From positions 3,129,501 to 3,193,500 of the forward strand of contig NZ_CP046565.1 in NCBI RefSeq assembly GCF_012769535.1: a stretch of DNA of 64,000 nucleotides. Direction: 5' to 3'. This DNA is from Methylococcus geothermalis (GTDB lineage Bacteria > Pseudomonadota > Gammaproteobacteria > Methylococcales > Methylococcaceae). The notes beneath the pieces were generated by a model. That model made no database searches. It worked only from the letters and a program-made list of their open reading frames with translations, and was not told the DNA's origin. The stretch's first letter is position 1. Each line of letters starts with the position of its first letter. A program made the position numbers and the translations under genes. Below are positions 43,151 to 54,750 of this stretch, piece by piece.

Positions 43151-44116
43151 TTATTGGAGGGTCTTGCCGGTGGCCGCCGTTCCCGGATCGAGGGAACGCT
43201 CGAACAGGTCCCGATGCCTTTCGACCTGGGCGGCGGTCAACAGGAAAACGCCGTCGCCGCCGTGCTCGAAATCCAGCCAGAGGAAGTCGACTTCCGGGTA
43301 GAACGCCACCAGCGCTTCGGCGCTGGAGCCGACCTCCACCACCAGGACGCCATCCGGCTCGAGCCGGTCGGCGGCGCCGGCGAGGATGCGGCGCACGCAG
43401 TCCAGCCCATCCTCGCCCGACGCCAAGCCGAGCCTGGGCTCGGCATGGTACTCGGAAGGCAGATCGCGCCATTCCTGCAGATTCACGTAAGGCGGATTGC
43501 TCACGATCAGATCGTAGCGGCCCCCCTCGAGCTGCTGGAACAGGTCCGAATGCACCAGCCGCACGGCCTCTTCGAGGCCATGGGCACGGACATTCATCCG
43601 CGCTACTTCCAACGCGCCGCCGGAAATGTCCACGGCGTCCACCCGCGCCCGGGGGAAGGCTTTGGCGCAGGCAATGGCGATGCAGCCGCTGCCGGTGCAC
43701 AGATCGAGCACGCCGTCGACCGCGTCCGGCTCCAGCCAGGGCTGGAACTGGTTTTCGATCAGTTCGGCGAGGGGAGAACGCGGCACCAGCACGCGCTCGT
43801 CCACATAGAATTTCAGACCGGCAAACCAGGCTTCGTGGGTCAGATAGGCCAAAGGCACCCGCTCCTCGATCCGCCGGTCGATCAGGTGCAGGATGCGCTC
43901 GCGCTCTTCGAACGTCAGCACGGCGGAGAAATAGCCCGAGGGCATGTCGTGTGGCTGGCGGATCACATGCATGACCAGCGCGGCCGCCTCATCCAGCGCG
44001 GTCGCGGTGCCATGGCCGAAAAACACACCGGCTTCGGCGAAACGCGTCGCACCCCAGCGGATGTAATCGCGCACCGTGGTCAAGGTCTCGAGAATGGACG
44101 GATGGGTGGTTTTCAT
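43151..44116 (-). CDS. prmB: Ribosomal protein L3 glutamine N5-methyltransferase
   Basis: 321 residues; SAM-dependent methyltransferase. It has the HemK/PrmB fold with the motif I region [19 protein letters not shown] near 135, the catalytic SNPPYVN near 203 and [14 protein letters not shown], the last characteristic of PrmB rather than PrmC. The expected substrate glutamine is present in the L3 encoded at 11593-12228. It overlaps argC by four bases and precedes aroC, the order seen in several gammaproteobacteria. Confidence 0.93.
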   Translation of the reverse strand: MKTTHPSILETLTTVRDYIRWGATRFAEAGVFFGHGTATALDEAAALVMHVIRQPHDMPSGYFSAVLTFEERERILHLIDRRIEERVPLAYLTHEAWFAGLKFYVDERVLVPRSPLAELIENQFQPWLEPDAVDGVLDLCTGSGCIAIACAKAFPRARVDAVDISGGALEVARMNVRAHGLEEAVRLVHSDLFQQLEGGRYDLIVSNPPYVNLQEWRDLPSEYHAEPRLGLASGEDGLDCVRRILAGAADRLEPDGVLVVEVGSSAEALVAFYPEVDFLWLDFEHGGDGVFLLTAAQVERHRDLFERSLDPGTAATGKTLQ

Positions 44117-45174
44117 GGATACAGGCCGATGGCTTGAAGGCCGGTGGTCTCCTCGAAGCCGAATCTGAGATTCATGTTCTGCACCGCTTGGCCCGCGGCG
44201 CCCTTGACCAGGTTGTCGATCACCGACAGCACCACGATCTGCCCGCTCCCCTGGGGCTCGAACACCGCGATCTGGCAGCGGTTGGAGCCGCGCACATTGC
44301 GCGTGTCCGGGTGGCTGCCGGGCGGCAGCACGTCGACGAAAGGCTCGTCGCGGTAACGCTGCTCGTACAGCTGCTGCACGTCACCCGGTTCGTCGATCAC
44401 CGCGGCGTAGAGAGTCGCATGGATGCCGCGGATCATCGGCAGGAGATGCGGCACGAAGGTCAGTCCCACCGGCTCGCCGGCCATCTGCACCAGACCTTGC
44501 ACGATTTCCGGCCAATGCCTGTGCCCCGCCACGGCATAGGCCTTGAAGCTCTCGCCGGTTTCGCTCATCAGCAGCGGCATTTCAGCCTTGCGCCCGGCGC
44601 CGCTGACACCGGATTTCACGTCGGCGATGAGCCGGTCCGTTACCACCAGCCGGTTTTCCAGCAAGGGCATCAGCCCGAGCTGCACCGCCGTGGGATAACA
44701 GCCGGGATTGGCTATCAAGCGTGCCGAGCGGATCGAATCGCGCCGGATTTCCGGCAAGCCGTACACCGCCTCGTCCAGCAGCTCGGGGCAGGCATGCGGT
44801 TCGCCGTACCAGCGCGCCCATTCGTCCGCGTCCTTCAGGCGGAAATCCGCCGACAGGTCGATGACGACGACGCCTTGCTCCAGCAACACCGGCGCCGACT
44901 TCATGGCGATGCCGTTGGGCGTGGCGAAGAACACCACGTCGCAGGCGCCGAGATCCTCGGCCGCGGGTTCACTGAAGACCGCATCCACGTAGCCGCGGAG
45001 ATTGGGATACAGATCGGCCACCGGCCTCCCGGCATCCGCGCGGGAAGTAACCGCGCGGATGTGCACGCCGGGATGCAGCGCCAGTATCCGCAATAATTCC
45101 ACACCGGTATAACCGGTGCCGCCTACAATCCCGACTTCGATCGGCTTGCCTGACGCCATGTCTGTTCCGGACAT
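44113..45174 (-). CDS. argC: N-acetyl-gamma-glutamyl-phosphate reductase
   Basis: Third step of arginine synthesis, NADPH-dependent. The product has 353 residues from ATG 45174; an ATG five codons further (45159) is equally plausible. The NADP-binding motif [15 protein letters not shown] lies near the start, the catalytic cysteine is in [14 protein letters not shown] near 155, and a conserved histidine is in GHRHWPEI. It overlaps prmB by four bases. An extended -10 promoter element lies about 25 bases upstream. Confidence 0.96.
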   Translation of the reverse strand: MSGTDMASGKPIEVGIVGGTGYTGVELLRILALHPGVHIRAVTSRADAGRPVADLYPNLRGYVDAVFSEPAAEDLGACDVVFFATPNGIAMKSAPVLLEQGVVVIDLSADFRLKDADEWARWYGEPHACPELLDEAVYGLPEIRRDSIRSARLIANPGCYPTAVQLGLMPLLENRLVVTDRLIADVKSGVSGAGRKAEMPLLMSETGESFKAYAVAGHRHWPEIVQGLVQMAGEPVGLTFVPHLLPMIRGIHATLYAAVIDEPGDVQQLYEQRYRDEPFVDVLPPGSHPDTRNVRGSNRCQIAVFEPQGSGQIVVLSVIDNLVKGAAGQAVQNMNLRFGFEETTGLQAIGLYP

Positions 45175-45197
45175 CAAAAAACTGAGTATTTTGTCAT

Positions 45198-45206
45198 ACT
45201 ATAACA
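45198..45206 (-). promoter_or_regulatory. Extended -10 promoter element upstream of argC
   Basis: The minus strand reads TGTTATAGT, a match to the extended -10 consensus TGnTATAAT with one change. It lies in an AT-rich island 24 bases before the argC ATG. No ArgR box pair was recognised, though the AT-rich stretch would be its expected place. Confidence 0.45.
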
Positions 45207-45716
45207 AACTGCGCCCCAGGCAGGCCGCGTGCCGCCTTCGTTTCCCGATCCCCAGAGAACGAGCACAAGCATGACTGGTGTGCGGCAAGCTGGGCATCCC
45301 GACCTTCCAGTCCGTCGCGGTCGCCTGTTCCGTCGCGAGCGGCGTGCCGCGGACCTGCCGAATCAGCTCGGCGCCGATCTCGCCGGCGGAGGGCCAAGGA
45401 GCGCGGAGAAAAATCCGCTTCCTGCGCAGACTCCGGAAACTCGGCCACAAGGCAGCCTATCCCGGCGCCGCGGAAATGCCAAACGAACTCGCCATGCAGG
45501 CTCACGTCACGATCGGACGGGGCGGCATCGCAGCAGCGGGCGTGCTGGACGGCGCGACCTCGACCCTCCTCGCCGCCGTCGGGGTCATGAACGTGGACCG
45601 CCGCCGCCCGCCCGGCAGCAAACTGCCGCCCGTCCTGAGGAACGCGCCCGTCTCCCTGCATGTTATCGTCACCGAAATCCTGTTCAAACACTTGGAGTCC
45701 ACACGGGAAGCCAACC
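45207..45716. other. Gene-poor stretch between argC and the hemolysin-III gene
   Basis: About 510 bases. Long frames exist on both strands, but none has family-like composition and no start has a convincing ribosome-binding site. One plus-strand frame containing NELAMQAHVTIGRGGIAAAG has a more protein-like composition than the others and could be a decayed gene. I assign nothing. Confidence 0.4.
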
Positions 45717-46391
45717 ATGTACACCTATTCCATTCCGGGCTTTGCCGAGCCGGTCAGTTCCATCAGCCATTTGTTGAGTGCCGGCCTATTCGCCGTCCTG
45801 GGAGTCTTGTTGCTGCGCCGAGGCCAGGGGAGCATGACGCGCTTGGTCGTCTTGGCAGTCTTTGTGGTTTCCTGCGTTTTTCTCCTGTCCATGAGCGGCG
45901 TTTATCATCTGCTCGCCCCGGGCGGAGCTGGCCATACGGTGCTGCAGCGGCTGGATCATGCCGGGATTTTCGTGCTGATCGCCGGAAGTTTCACCCCCGT
46001 CCATGGGATTCTGTTCACGGGGTGGGGACGCTGGGGTGTGTTGCTATTGATCTGGACTCTCGCCACGACGGGCATCACGCTCAAGGTCATCTTCTTCGAC
46101 AGCATTCCGGAATGGCTGGGATTGACGTTATATCTGAGCCTTGGCTGGATCGGCCTGGCATCGGGCATCACACTTTGGCGACGCTACGGCGGCGCTTTGG
46201 TCAGGCCCCTGGTTTTCAGTGGCTTGTCATACACCGTCGGGGGTGTGCTGGAATTTCTCCGGATGCCCATCCTCATCCCGGGGGTGATCGGGCCTCACGA
46301 GCTGCTGCATATCAGTGTGCTGGCGGGGATCGGATTTCATTTCCGGTTTCTGTTCGGCATGTTGAATCGGACCGCCCCTCGGGGAGCGTAA
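45717..46391 (+). CDS. Hemolysin III-family membrane protein
   Basis: 224 residues starting MYTYSIPGFAEPVSSISHLL with seven predicted membrane helices. Motifs of the PAQR/HlyIII family are the N-terminal EPVSSISHLLSA, the MSGVYHLL and RLDHAGIFVLIAGSFTPV segments and the C-terminal HELLHISVLAGIGFHF with its conserved histidines. These form a likely zinc site (one His near residue 70, two near the C-terminus). The family includes presumed membrane hydrolases; hemolytic activity is not established for most members. An in-frame extension of 19 codons is not needed. Confidence 0.88.
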   Translation: MYTYSIPGFAEPVSSISHLLSAGLFAVLGVLLLRRGQGSMTRLVVLAVFVVSCVFLLSMSGVYHLLAPGGAGHTVLQRLDHAGIFVLIAGSFTPVHGILFTGWGRWGVLLLIWTLATTGITLKVIFFDSIPEWLGLTLYLSLGWIGLASGITLWRRYGGALVRPLVFSGLSYTVGGVLEFLRMPILIPGVIGPHELLHISVLAGIGFHFRFLFGMLNRTAPRGA

Positions 46392-46927
46392 AGGGTTCGC
46401 CTCGGGAAAACGCCCGATCCTCGATGAACCGGATCAATCACCCTTGTCTTTCCCCAGGATGCGGAAAGACGATCTTATGGACATTTCTTCGGTGAAGGCG
46501 CATTGTGCAAGGCGGGATGAACCCCGGGGAGGCGCTCCATGGCCATTCAGGGCCGGATCACCGACACGGCCATCCCCGGCCCGCCCAGCCCCGAACAGGA
46601 CAACTTTCATGGCCTTTTCGCAAAGGCAGGCGTCCGATGTGGTGGAAAACAAACATCAGCTCACGCACACCTGAACGCTGGCCCTCGATAACAGCTACCC
46701 CGCCTTTCGCGGAGGCTTAAGGCGGAAAAGAGAACGGGAGAAATTCGTGTGGCCTATCTGTACAGCGAAAGAACCCTACGATTATTGGTTCCGACACCCG
46801 ATTTTTTGGCAATCCCACGCTTAACTCGGCGCCAGGAAGCCTTTGCCAGTAAGGAAAACCTTCTCCCACACGGCGGGATAGAGCAATATCCTTCCGGTTC
46901 GGCTTTTCCGGGTGGGGGGGGTCGGAC
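46392..46927. other. Non-coding stretch
   Basis: About 535 bases without a supportable gene. A hairpin-capable sequence CCGCCTT / AAGGCGG with a 12-base loop lies at about 46701-46726, but it has no T tract. The minus strand carries short frames without family features. Confidence 0.45.
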
Positions 46928-47278
46928 ATGAACTCCACTTCGATTCGAAGTGACTATTCGCCACTCGATAGGCTATCCAAGGACAGGTGGGCTACGATTC
47001 AAACTCCAGAGGTTGAAATACCATCTATGAACCTAGCATTCAGCGATCATCTTCTTACCGCCAGCAATTTTCGGCAAACCTGCGGATTCTGCGGGTGCGT
47101 GTTCCGTGTGGACATCACATGGCAGATATCCTATTCCTACAAGGCCAACCAGGACATGCAAGTCTATGCCTGCCCCGAGTGCAGGCGCGATTCGCGAATC
47201 AAGACATCCACGAAACCCCGGATCACATTGGTCTCGAAACGCACTGATGGGCGATCGAGTCCCTATCCGCAGAATTGA
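46928..47278 (+). CDS. Small hypothetical protein with zinc-ribbon-like cysteines
   Basis: 116 residues. The composition is protein-like (balanced, aromatic-rich) in a region where other frames are not. A G-rich Shine-Dalgarno-like tract precedes the ATG. The centre holds the cysteine pair CGFCGC near residue 57, and about 25 residues later YACPECRRDSR, i.e. CxxC...CxxC, the layout of a zinc ribbon. An internal Met at residue 34 (MNLAFSDHLL) could be the real start. I do not recognise a family. Confidence 0.55.
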   Translation: MNSTSIRSDYSPLDRLSKDRWATIQTPEVEIPSMNLAFSDHLLTASNFRQTCGFCGCVFRVDITWQISYSYKANQDMQVYACPECRRDSRIKTSTKPRITLVSKRTDGRSSPYPQN

Positions 47279-47604
47279 AACGCCTCATCTCGACCGAAGC
47301 CGGCGTATTTTTTTCCGGAGTTGGCGCCGACTCCGGTATGAAAACCCAAGAAAACGCCGTCACTTGATCCAAACCGTTTGCGAACGGGGATATCTTGAGA
47401 GCGGCAAGGCCACCGGCTTGTGTTTGCGAATGCCAAACCGCAAGCCGTTCGCCATGGGACAGCTGCCTGACCATCCGGCCAACGAGGCCTTGTGGGCGGG
47501 GCCCTTGCGTTGCGCCGTGGCCCGTGGGCATGGGCCGGACAGCCACCAAGAATGGTGATGACCGAGCCTCTTCAGGCGTTGGGCCGCCGGCGACCGAGCC
47601 CGAG
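47279..47604. other. Non-coding stretch between the orphan gene and ihfA
   Basis: About 325 bases. Frames on both strands are open by base composition only. No tRNA, terminator or promoter stands out. Confidence 0.45.
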
Positions 47605-47937
47605 TCAGACATCCTCGCTTTGCGATGCGCCGGACGAATTTTCGCCTTCGTCCTGGAGCCCCTCGACCGTGGCCTTGAGTTTCTGGCCCGCTTTGAAGGT
47701 CACCACGCGTCGCGCGGTAATCGGAATCTCTTCGCCGGTTTTCGGATTCCGGCCGGGACGCTGGCGCTTATCACGCAGATCGAAGTTGCCGAAACCGGAG
47801 AGCTTTACCGAACGCCCGCTTTCCAGCGACGCCTTGATGATCTCGAAAAACTGGTCGACCAGCTCCTTTGCATCGCGCTTGTTCATGTCAAGCTCGGCAA
47901 ACAACCTTTCGACCATATCCGCTTTGGTTAGCGCCAT
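47605..47937 (-). CDS. ihfA: Integration host factor alpha subunit
   Basis: DNA-bending nucleoid protein. The product has 110 residues with the HU/IHF fold: [51 protein letters not shown] with the intercalating proline, and [15 protein letters not shown]-terminal acidic/serine tail of about 12 residues exceeds the E. coli length. It lies four bases after pheT, the conserved pheS-pheT-ihfA order. Confidence 0.96.
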   Translation of the reverse strand: MALTKADMVERLFAELDMNKRDAKELVDQFFEIIKASLESGRSVKLSGFGNFDLRDKRQRPGRNPKTGEEIPITARRVVTFKAGQKLKATVEGLQDEGENSSGASQSEDV

Positions 47938-47941
47938 TGCC

Positions 47942-50317
47942 TCATTCTCTCAATTTCGCACCAAAATCAGTCGCCAACCGTTCCACGATCCGGGCCATGA
48001 CCGCATCCACCCGGTCGTCGGTCAACGTATCCTCCGCATCCTGCAGGATGACGCCGAGCGCCAGGCTCTTCTTGCCTGCCTCCACCCCGGCCCCCTGATA
48101 AACGTCGAACAGCACCGTGTCGCGAACCAGGGTACCGCCGCTCGCGGCGACGGCTTCCAGCAGATCCGCGGCAGGCACCGCCCGCTCCACGACCAACGCC
48201 AAATCCCGCCGCACGTGGGGGAAGCGGGACAAGGGCGCAAACCGCGGCAGATCGCGTTGCAGCAGCGCTCCGACGTCGAGCTCGAACAGGAAAACCGGCT
48301 GCTCGAAGCCGAGTTCGCGCTCGAACTGCGGATGCAGCATGCCCAACCAGCCGGCGCCGACATGGCCGATCACGATCTCGGCCGTCTGGCCGGGATGCAG
48401 GGCGTGATGGGCGGCCGACCGGAAACGAACCGATGCCCTGCCGGTCAAGCCCAGTATAGCCTCGACGTCGCCTTTCACATCGAAAAAGTCCGCCCGCCTG
48501 CCCTTCTCCCCCCATTGCTCGTCGAGCACCGCCCCCAGCACGAGACCGGCCAGGGTGTTGCGCTGCTCCAGGGTTCCGCCGCGCCTTACGAATTTGAGCC
48601 CCGTTTCGAAAATGCGCACCCGCTCCTGCTGCCGGCTTAAGTTTTTCTGTGCGGTATCCAGCAATCCCGTCCACAGGCTGGTCCGCATCACCGCCAGCTC
48701 GGCCGAAATCGGATTCAGCAGTGTTTCGGGTTCGAGTTGCGGATCGATCCGCCGCTGAAGCTCGGATGATACAAAGCTGTAGGTAATGACTTCCTGGTAA
48801 CCGCGGTCGGCCAGCATGTCCTTGACCCGATCCAGCCCGAGCACGGTTTCCGATGCCGGCTGCATGGCCGAGGCCACGGCGGGGCGGCGCCGGGGGATGT
48901 TGTCGTAACCGTAGACGCGACCGATTTCTTCGATGAGGTCGGCTTCCAGAGCGATGTCGAAGCGGAAGCTCGGCGGGGTGACTGTCCAGCCCTGATCGTC
49001 GGGAGCGACGTTCATGCCGAGGCGGTTCAGGATGTCCGCGATCTCGTCGCGGGCCAGGGCCAGGCCGAGCAGTTGCTCGATCCGCTTCTCCCGCAGACGA
49101 ATCGGCGGGCGAACCGGCAGCAAGTCGCTGTGGACGCTTTCCGTGATGGGACCTGCCCGGCCGCCGGCGATCTCCAGCAGCAAGGCCGTAGCCCGCTCGA
49201 TGGCCCGAGTTTGCAACGCCGGATCGACGCCGCGTTCGAAGCGGTGGGAAGAGTCCGTCGCCAGGCCGAACCGCCGCGCCTTGCCCATGATGAGGGCAGG
49301 CGAGAAAAACGCGCATTCCAGAAAGATATCCGTGGTGCCCTCGCTCACCGCGCTGTATTCGCCCCCCATGATGCCGGCCAGCGCCAGGGCCTTTTCGGCA
49401 TCGGCGATGACCAGTACGTCCGGGGAGAGGGTGATTTCCTCACCGTTCAGCAGCTTCAGCGACTCGCCTTCATGGCCGCAACGCACATGAATCTCGCCGG
49501 AAAGCTTCGCCAGGTCGAAGGCATGCAGGGGCTGGCCCAGCTCGAGCAGCACATAGTTGGTGACGTCGACCGCCGGCCCCAGGCTGCGCAGCCCGCTGCG
49601 GCGCAGACGCTCCTTCAGCCACAGCGGGGTTTCCGCCTTGGCGTCGATACCGGCGATGACCCGGCCGAGATAGCGCGGGCAGGCTTCGGGCGCATCCAGA
49701 TGCACGGCCAGCCGCCGGTCGCTGCCCACCGCCGCCGCTCCCGCTTCGACGCCCTGGAATGGCAGACGGTTGATCAGCGCCACTTCACGGGCGATGCCCT
49801 CCACGCTCAGGCAATCGGCACGGTTCGGGGTGAGATCGATTTCCAGAATCCGGTCGTCGAGCTGCAGATAGTCGCGGATGTCGGCGCCCACGGGGGCATC
49901 GGGCGGCAGCTCCAGCAAGCCCGAGGCATTCTCATCGATGCCTAGCTCCTTGGCCGAGCACAGCATGCCGAAGGATTCGACGCCGCGCAGGCGGGAGCGT
50001 TTGATCGCCGTGGGACCGGGCAACACCGCGCCTTCGGTCGCCAGCGGCGCCACCAAGCCGGCACGGGCATTGGCCGCGCCACAGACGATCTGCAGAAGCT
50101 CGCCTCGACCGGCTTCGACCCGGCAGATCTGCAGACGGTCGGCCTCCGGATGCGGGGCCGCTTCCACGATCCGGGCCACCACCACGCCGCTGAAATCGGC
50201 CGCCGCGGGCTCGGCGCCGTCGACCTCCAGCCCGGCCATGGTCAACTGGTGGACCAGCCCGGCCGTGTCTACCGCGGGATTGACGTATTGGCGTAACCAG
50301 GCTTCGCTCAGGCGCAT
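47942..50317 (-). CDS. pheT: Phenylalanyl-tRNA synthetase beta subunit
   Basis: 791 residues. It has an N-terminal EMAP-type tRNA-binding domain (about 40-150), B3/B4 editing domain, B5 domain (about 400-470), a catalytic-like core and the C-terminal ferredoxin-fold anticodon domain ([19 protein letters not shown]). It forms an alpha2-beta2 enzyme with PheS. It lies 28 bases after pheS and four bases before ihfA. Confidence 0.97.
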   Translation of the reverse strand: MRLSEAWLRQYVNPAVDTAGLVHQLTMAGLEVDGAEPAAADFSGVVVARIVEAAPHPEADRLQICRVEAGRGELLQIVCGAANARAGLVAPLATEGAVLPGPTAIKRSRLRGVESFGMLCSAKELGIDENASGLLELPPDAPVGADIRDYLQLDDRILEIDLTPNRADCLSVEGIAREVALINRLPFQGVEAGAAAVGSDRRLAVHLDAPEACPRYLGRVIAGIDAKAETPLWLKERLRRSGLRSLGPAVDVTNYVLLELGQPLHAFDLAKLSGEIHVRCGHEGESLKLLNGEEITLSPDVLVIADAEKALALAGIMGGEYSAVSEGTTDIFLECAFFSPALIMGKARRFGLATDSSHRFERGVDPALQTRAIERATALLLEIAGGRAGPITESVHSDLLPVRPPIRLREKRIEQLLGLALARDEIADILNRLGMNVAPDDQGWTVTPPSFRFDIALEADLIEEIGRVYGYDNIPRRRPAVASAMQPASETVLGLDRVKDMLADRGYQEVITYSFVSSELQRRIDPQLEPETLLNPISAELAVMRTSLWTGLLDTAQKNLSRQQERVRIFETGLKFVRRGGTLEQRNTLAGLVLGAVLDEQWGEKGRRADFFDVKGDVEAILGLTGRASVRFRSAAHHALHPGQTAEIVIGHVGAGWLGMLHPQFERELGFEQPVFLFELDVGALLQRDLPRFAPLSRFPHVRRDLALVVERAVPAADLLEAVAASGGTLVRDTVLFDVYQGAGVEAGKKSLALGVILQDAEDTLTDDRVDAVMARIVERLATDFGAKLRE

Positions 50318-50345
50318 GTCGGCTCTTCGGCGGGAACTTTTGGAA

Positions 50346-51383
<1,038 letters not shown>

Positions 51384-51403
51384 TTAATGGGTAGCAGAGA
51401 GGC

Positions 51404-51428
51404 CCGGCGGAGGCACACCCTCCGCCGG
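51404..51428 (-). promoter_or_regulatory. Stem-loop between rplT and pheS
   Basis: CCGGCGGAGG-loop-CCTCCGCCGG forms a perfect 10-base-pair stem with a 5-base loop, 33 bases before the pheS start. There is no downstream T tract, so it is not a classical terminator. It may modulate read-through into pheST or stabilise the upstream mRNA. No phenylalanine-rich leader peptide (pheM) was found. Confidence 0.55.
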
Positions 51429-51445
51429 AAACGGCTCGCCAGCGA

Positions 51446-51793
51446 TCAGCCCTGCGCGATGCGGGCCAATTCCGCGAAGGCGTCCTTGTCGCGGACGGCG
51501 AGATCGGCCAGGACCTTGCGGTCGATCTCGACGGATGCCTTCTTCAAACCGCTGATGAAACGGCTGTAGGACAGGCCGAATTCGCGGGCGCCGGCGTTGA
51601 TGCGGGTAATCCACAGGGCGCGGAACTGACGCTTCCTCTGACGGCGGTCGCGATAGGCGTACTGGCCAGCCTTGATGACCGCCTGTTTGGCGACGCGGTA
51701 AACACGACTGCGGGCGCCGTAATAACCTTTGGCCTGCTTCAGGACCTTCTTGTGACGGGCGCGCGCTATCACTCCGCGCTTGACTCGTGCCAT
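51446..51793 (-). CDS. rplT: 50S ribosomal protein L20
   Basis: Early 50S assembly protein; in E. coli it also represses rpmI-rplT. The product has 115 residues starting [20 protein letters not shown]. It has the conserved [20 protein letters not shown] and [21 protein letters not shown]. It lies 38 bases after rpmI. Confidence 0.97.
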   Translation of the reverse strand: MARVKRGVIARARHKKVLKQAKGYYGARSRVYRVAKQAVIKAGQYAYRDRRQRKRQFRALWITRINAGAREFGLSYSRFISGLKKASVEIDRKVLADLAVRDKDAFAELARIAQG

Positions 51794-51831
51794 GGCTTAT
51801 TCCTCTTGCGGTGACTCGGTAACGGGACTGT

Positions 51832-52029
51832 TTAGGTGTACGGCAGCATGCGCGCCACTGCACGCACATCGGACGGATTCACCATGTCCGGGCTACGCAA
51901 CTGGCGCTTACGTTTGGTGGACTTCTTCGTCAGGATATGACGGCGATGCGAGTGCACGCATTTGAAGCCGCCGGAGCCGGTCCGCTTGAAGCGCTTGGCG
52001 GCGCCGCGATTGGTTTTGAGCTTAGGCAT
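51832..52029 (-). CDS. rpmI: 50S ribosomal protein L35
   Basis: 65 residues starting [20 protein letters not shown], with the conserved [17 protein letters not shown]. It lies between infC and rplT in the standard translation operon. Confidence 0.97.
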   Translation of the reverse strand: MPKLKTNRGAAKRFKRTGSGGFKCVHSHRRHILTKKSTKRKRQLRSPDMVNPSDVRAVARMLPYT

Positions 52030-52047
52030 TTCGTTAATCTCCAGGTA

Positions 52048-52578
52048 TCAAGCCTTTTTCTTTTTCGGGGCAAGCGTCATGCTCATCTGCCGCCCCTCCA
52101 GTTTCGGAAACTGTTCCACCGACGCGTATTCATCCAGATCCGTCTCGATCCGCTTCAAGAGGTCCATGCCGAGATCGCGGTGGGCCAGTTCGCGCCCCCG
52201 GAACCGCACGGTAATCTTGGCCTTGTCGCCGTCATTCAGAAAGCGAATGAGATTGCGCAGCTTGACCTGGTAGTCGCCTTCGTCCGTACCCGGACGGAAT
52301 TTGACTTCCTTGATCTGGATCTGCTTCTGCTTCTTTTTGGAAGCCTGAAGCTTCTTGTTCTGTTCGAACCGAAACTTGCCGTAGTTCATGACCCGGCATA
52401 CCGGCGGGTCCGAACCCGGCGAGATCTCGACCAGGTCCAGATCGGCATCGTAGGCCATCTGTCTGGCTTCTCGCGAAGAAACAATCCCGAGCTGTTGTCC
52501 ATCCGCGCCTATCAGTCTGACGGCGGGGGCCGTGATCTCCTCGTTGAGTCGCGGCTCTTTCTTGTCGTTGGCAGTGAT
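52048..52578 (-). CDS. infC: Translation initiation factor IF-3 (ATC start codon)
   Basis: 176 residues when started at ATC (52578-52576), nine bases after a GGAGG. The conserved N-terminal sequence [20 protein letters not shown] is then in frame, followed by the linker and the C-terminal domain [19 protein letters not shown]. The first ATG in frame (52458) would delete the N-terminal domain, so it is rejected. A rare start codon (AUU in E. coli) is the basis of IF3 autoregulation. The start is only 20 bases after the thrS stop. Confidence 0.92.
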   Translation of the reverse strand: MTANDKKEPRLNEEITAPAVRLIGADGQQLGIVSSREARQMAYDADLDLVEISPGSDPPVCRVMNYGKFRFEQNKKLQASKKKQKQIQIKEVKFRPGTDEGDYQVKLRNLIRFLNDGDKAKITVRFRGRELAHRDLGMDLLKRIETDLDEYASVEQFPKLEGRQMSMTLAPKKKKA

Positions 52579-52598
52579 AACCCCAGTCCTCCGATGTG

Positions 52599-54515
52599 TT
52601 AATGACTCACGGCGCGCTTCGTCGATTCCTCGGTGAACTTCACCACCAGATCGCCGATCCCGAAACTGCCGTGATCCTTACCGTCTTGCGTCCGCAAGCT
52701 AACGCTCCCCGCATCGACTTCCCTATCGCCAACGATAAGCAAATAAGGTACCCGCTGCATGGAATGTTCGCGGATTTTAAAGCCGACCTTCTCATTTCTC
52801 AAGTCGGCCGTGACTCTAAATCCTTTAGAGACAAACTCTTGGGCGATCCGTTCCGCATAATCGGCCTGCCGGTCGGTGATGTTGATCACCACCGCCTGCA
52901 CCGGCGCCAGCCACAACGGGTAGTGCCCGGCATAGTGTTCCGTCAGGATTCCGACAAATCGCTCCATGGAACCGAGGATCGCCCGGTGCAGCATGACGGG
53001 CACATGGCGTGCGCCGTCCTCGGCAACGTAGCTGGCTCCGAGCCGGTCCGGCATGGAAAAGTCCACCTGGATGGTACCGCACTGCCAGACGCGGTCCAGG
53101 CAGTCCTTCAGCGAAAACTCGATCTTGGGACCATAGAATGCGCCCTCGCCGGGCTGCAGGTCCCACGCCAGCCCCTTCGCGTTCAGGGCCGTTTCCAGCG
53201 CATGCTCGGCCTTGTCCCAGACCTCGTCCGAACCCACCCGCTTCTCCGGCCGGGTGGACAACTTGATGAGGACGTCGCTGAAGCCGAAATCGGCGTAGAC
53301 CTTGAACAACAGGTCGATGAAGCGCGACACCTCGTCCTGGATCTGCTCCTCGGTGCAGAAGATGTGCGCGTCGTCCTGGGTGAACCCCCGCACCCGCATC
53401 AGGCCGTGCAAGGCGCCGGACAGTTCGTTGCGATGGCAGGAGCCGAACTCCGCCAGCCGCAGCGGCAGGTCGCGATAGCTCTTCAAGCCCTGGTTGTAGA
53501 CCTGCACATGGCAGGGACAGTTCATCGGCTTGATCGCGTAGTCGCGCTCCTCGGATGCCGTGGTGAACATCTCGTCCGAGAATTTCTCCCAGTGACCGGA
53601 GCGCTCCCACAGGGTCTTGGACACGACCAGCGGGGTGCGGATCTCCTGATAGCCGTTGTCGCGGAACACCCGGCGCATGTATTGCTCGATCTCCTGCCAC
53701 AGGGTCCAGCCCTTGGGGTGCCAGAACACCATGCCGGGCGCCTCTTCCTGCATGTGGAACAGGTCCAGCGCCTTGCCGAGCTTGCGGTGATCCCGCCGTT
53801 CCGCCTCTTCCAGCCGCTGCAGGTAGGCGGCGAGATCCTTCTTGTCGCCCCAGGCCGTGCCGTAGATGCGCTGCAGCATCTCGTTGCGCGAGTCGCCGCG
53901 CCAGTAGGCGCCGGCGATCTTCATCAGTTTGAAGGCCTTGAGCCGGCCGGTGTCCGGCACATGCGGGCCGCGGCACAAATCGGTGAATTCGCCCTGGGAA
54001 TACAGCGAGATGACCTCGCCCGCGGGGATCGCCTCGATGATCTCGGCCTTGTAGGCTTCGCCCATGGCCTGGAAATAGGCGATGGCATCCTCGCGCGGCA
54101 TGGTCTTGCGCTCGACCGGCAGGGCTTGGGCCGCCAGCTCCTGCATCTTCGCCTCGATCGCCTCCAGGTCTTCCGGCGTGAACGGGCGCTCGAAGGAAAA
54201 ATCGTAGTAGAAACCGTCCTGGATGACCGGGCCGATGGTCACCTGGGCCTGAGGATAGAGCGCCTTGACGGCCTGAGCCAAGAGATGAGCGGTGGAATGG
54301 CGAATCACTTCCACCCCTTCCGGGTCACGCGCGGTCACCAGCGCGACCTGGGCATCCGTTTCGATGCGATGGGACAGATCGACGAGCCTGCCATCCACTC
54401 GGCCGGCCAGCGCCGCCTTGGCGAGCCCGGGCCCGATGGACTCGGCCACCTGCAGCAACGTGACGGGATGATCGAATTCCCGGCGGGAACCGTCGGGCAA
54501 GGTAACGACGGGCAT
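52599..54515 (-). CDS. thrS: Threonyl-tRNA synthetase
   Basis: 638 residues from [17 protein letters not shown]; an in-frame extension of 13 codons is rejected. It has the TGS domain (1-62), the editing domain with the zinc-type [11 protein letters not shown] motif (near 72) and the class II core with [23 protein letters not shown]. The C-terminal anticodon domain ends [18 protein letters not shown]. Zinc-ligand Cys and His residues are present. It begins downstream of tRNA-Val and its terminator. Confidence 0.97.
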   Translation of the reverse strand: MPVVTLPDGSRREFDHPVTLLQVAESIGPGLAKAALAGRVDGRLVDLSHRIETDAQVALVTARDPEGVEVIRHSTAHLLAQAVKALYPQAQVTIGPVIQDGFYYDFSFERPFTPEDLEAIEAKMQELAAQALPVERKTMPREDAIAYFQAMGEAYKAEIIEAIPAGEVISLYSQGEFTDLCRGPHVPDTGRLKAFKLMKIAGAYWRGDSRNEMLQRIYGTAWGDKKDLAAYLQRLEEAERRDHRKLGKALDLFHMQEEAPGMVFWHPKGWTLWQEIEQYMRRVFRDNGYQEIRTPLVVSKTLWERSGHWEKFSDEMFTTASEERDYAIKPMNCPCHVQVYNQGLKSYRDLPLRLAEFGSCHRNELSGALHGLMRVRGFTQDDAHIFCTEEQIQDEVSRFIDLLFKVYADFGFSDVLIKLSTRPEKRVGSDEVWDKAEHALETALNAKGLAWDLQPGEGAFYGPKIEFSLKDCLDRVWQCGTIQVDFSMPDRLGASYVAEDGARHVPVMLHRAILGSMERFVGILTEHYAGHYPLWLAPVQAVVINITDRQADYAERIAQEFVSKGFRVTADLRNEKVGFKIREHSMQRVPYLLIVGDREVDAGSVSLRTQDGKDHGSFGIGDLVVKFTEESTKRAVSH

Positions 54516-54552
54516 GATATCGACGCTCGCGGTTTGACTCGAACCCACAAAC

Positions 54553-54577
54553 AAAAAAGCATCGCCTTGCGATGCTT
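54553..54577 (-). terminator. Intrinsic terminator after tRNA-Val
   Basis: A 9-base stem AAGCATCGC / GCGATGCTT with a 3-base loop is followed on the minus strand by a T tract. It lies 12 bases after the tRNA 3' end and 38 bases before the thrS start. Read-through here could supply thrS transcription. Confidence 0.85.
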
Positions 54578-54588
54578 CCCGGGATGCT

Positions 54589-54665
54589 TGGTAGGCGCGA
54601 TTGGACTCGAACCAACGACCCCCACCATGTCAAGGTGGTGCTCTAACCAACTGAGCTACGCGCCT
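54589..54665 (-). tRNA. tRNA-Val (anticodon GAC)
   Basis: A 77-base cloverleaf with acceptor AGGCGCG/CGCGCCT, D arm GCTCAGTTGGTTAGAGC, anticodon stem CCACC/GGTGG with loop TTGACAT (anticodon GAC) and T arm GTTGGTTCGAGTCCAAT. CCA is encoded. It is transcribed towards thrS. Confidence 0.96.
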
Positions 54666-54689
54666 GTCGTAATTCGACAAGAAGCGCGC

Positions 54690-54718
54690 ATTATAACGAT
54701 ACATTCGATTCTTGCCAA
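54690..54718 (-). promoter_or_regulatory. Promoter of tRNA-Val
   Basis: Minus strand -35 TTGGCA (54718-54713), 17-base spacer and a perfect -10 TATAAT (54695-54690), ending 24 bases before the mature tRNA. The discriminator is GC-rich (GCGCGC), which suggests stringent control (inference). Confidence 0.75.
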
Positions 54719-54750
54719 CAATTTTTGTCCTCCCTCCGTTTAGGCCCCGC

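Noticed and set aside
45278..46495. 405-residue plus-strand frame
   Set aside because: It overlaps the hemolysin-III gene in another frame and shows no domain. It is open only through base composition.
47223..47612. 129-residue minus-strand frame upstream of the 5' region of the orphan gene
   Set aside because: It overlaps the orphan protein in antisense, ends inside it, and has no family features or ribosome-binding site.
52596..54743. 715-residue plus-strand frame opposite thrS
   Set aside because: Antisense shadow of thrS. It also reads through tRNA-Val and a terminator.
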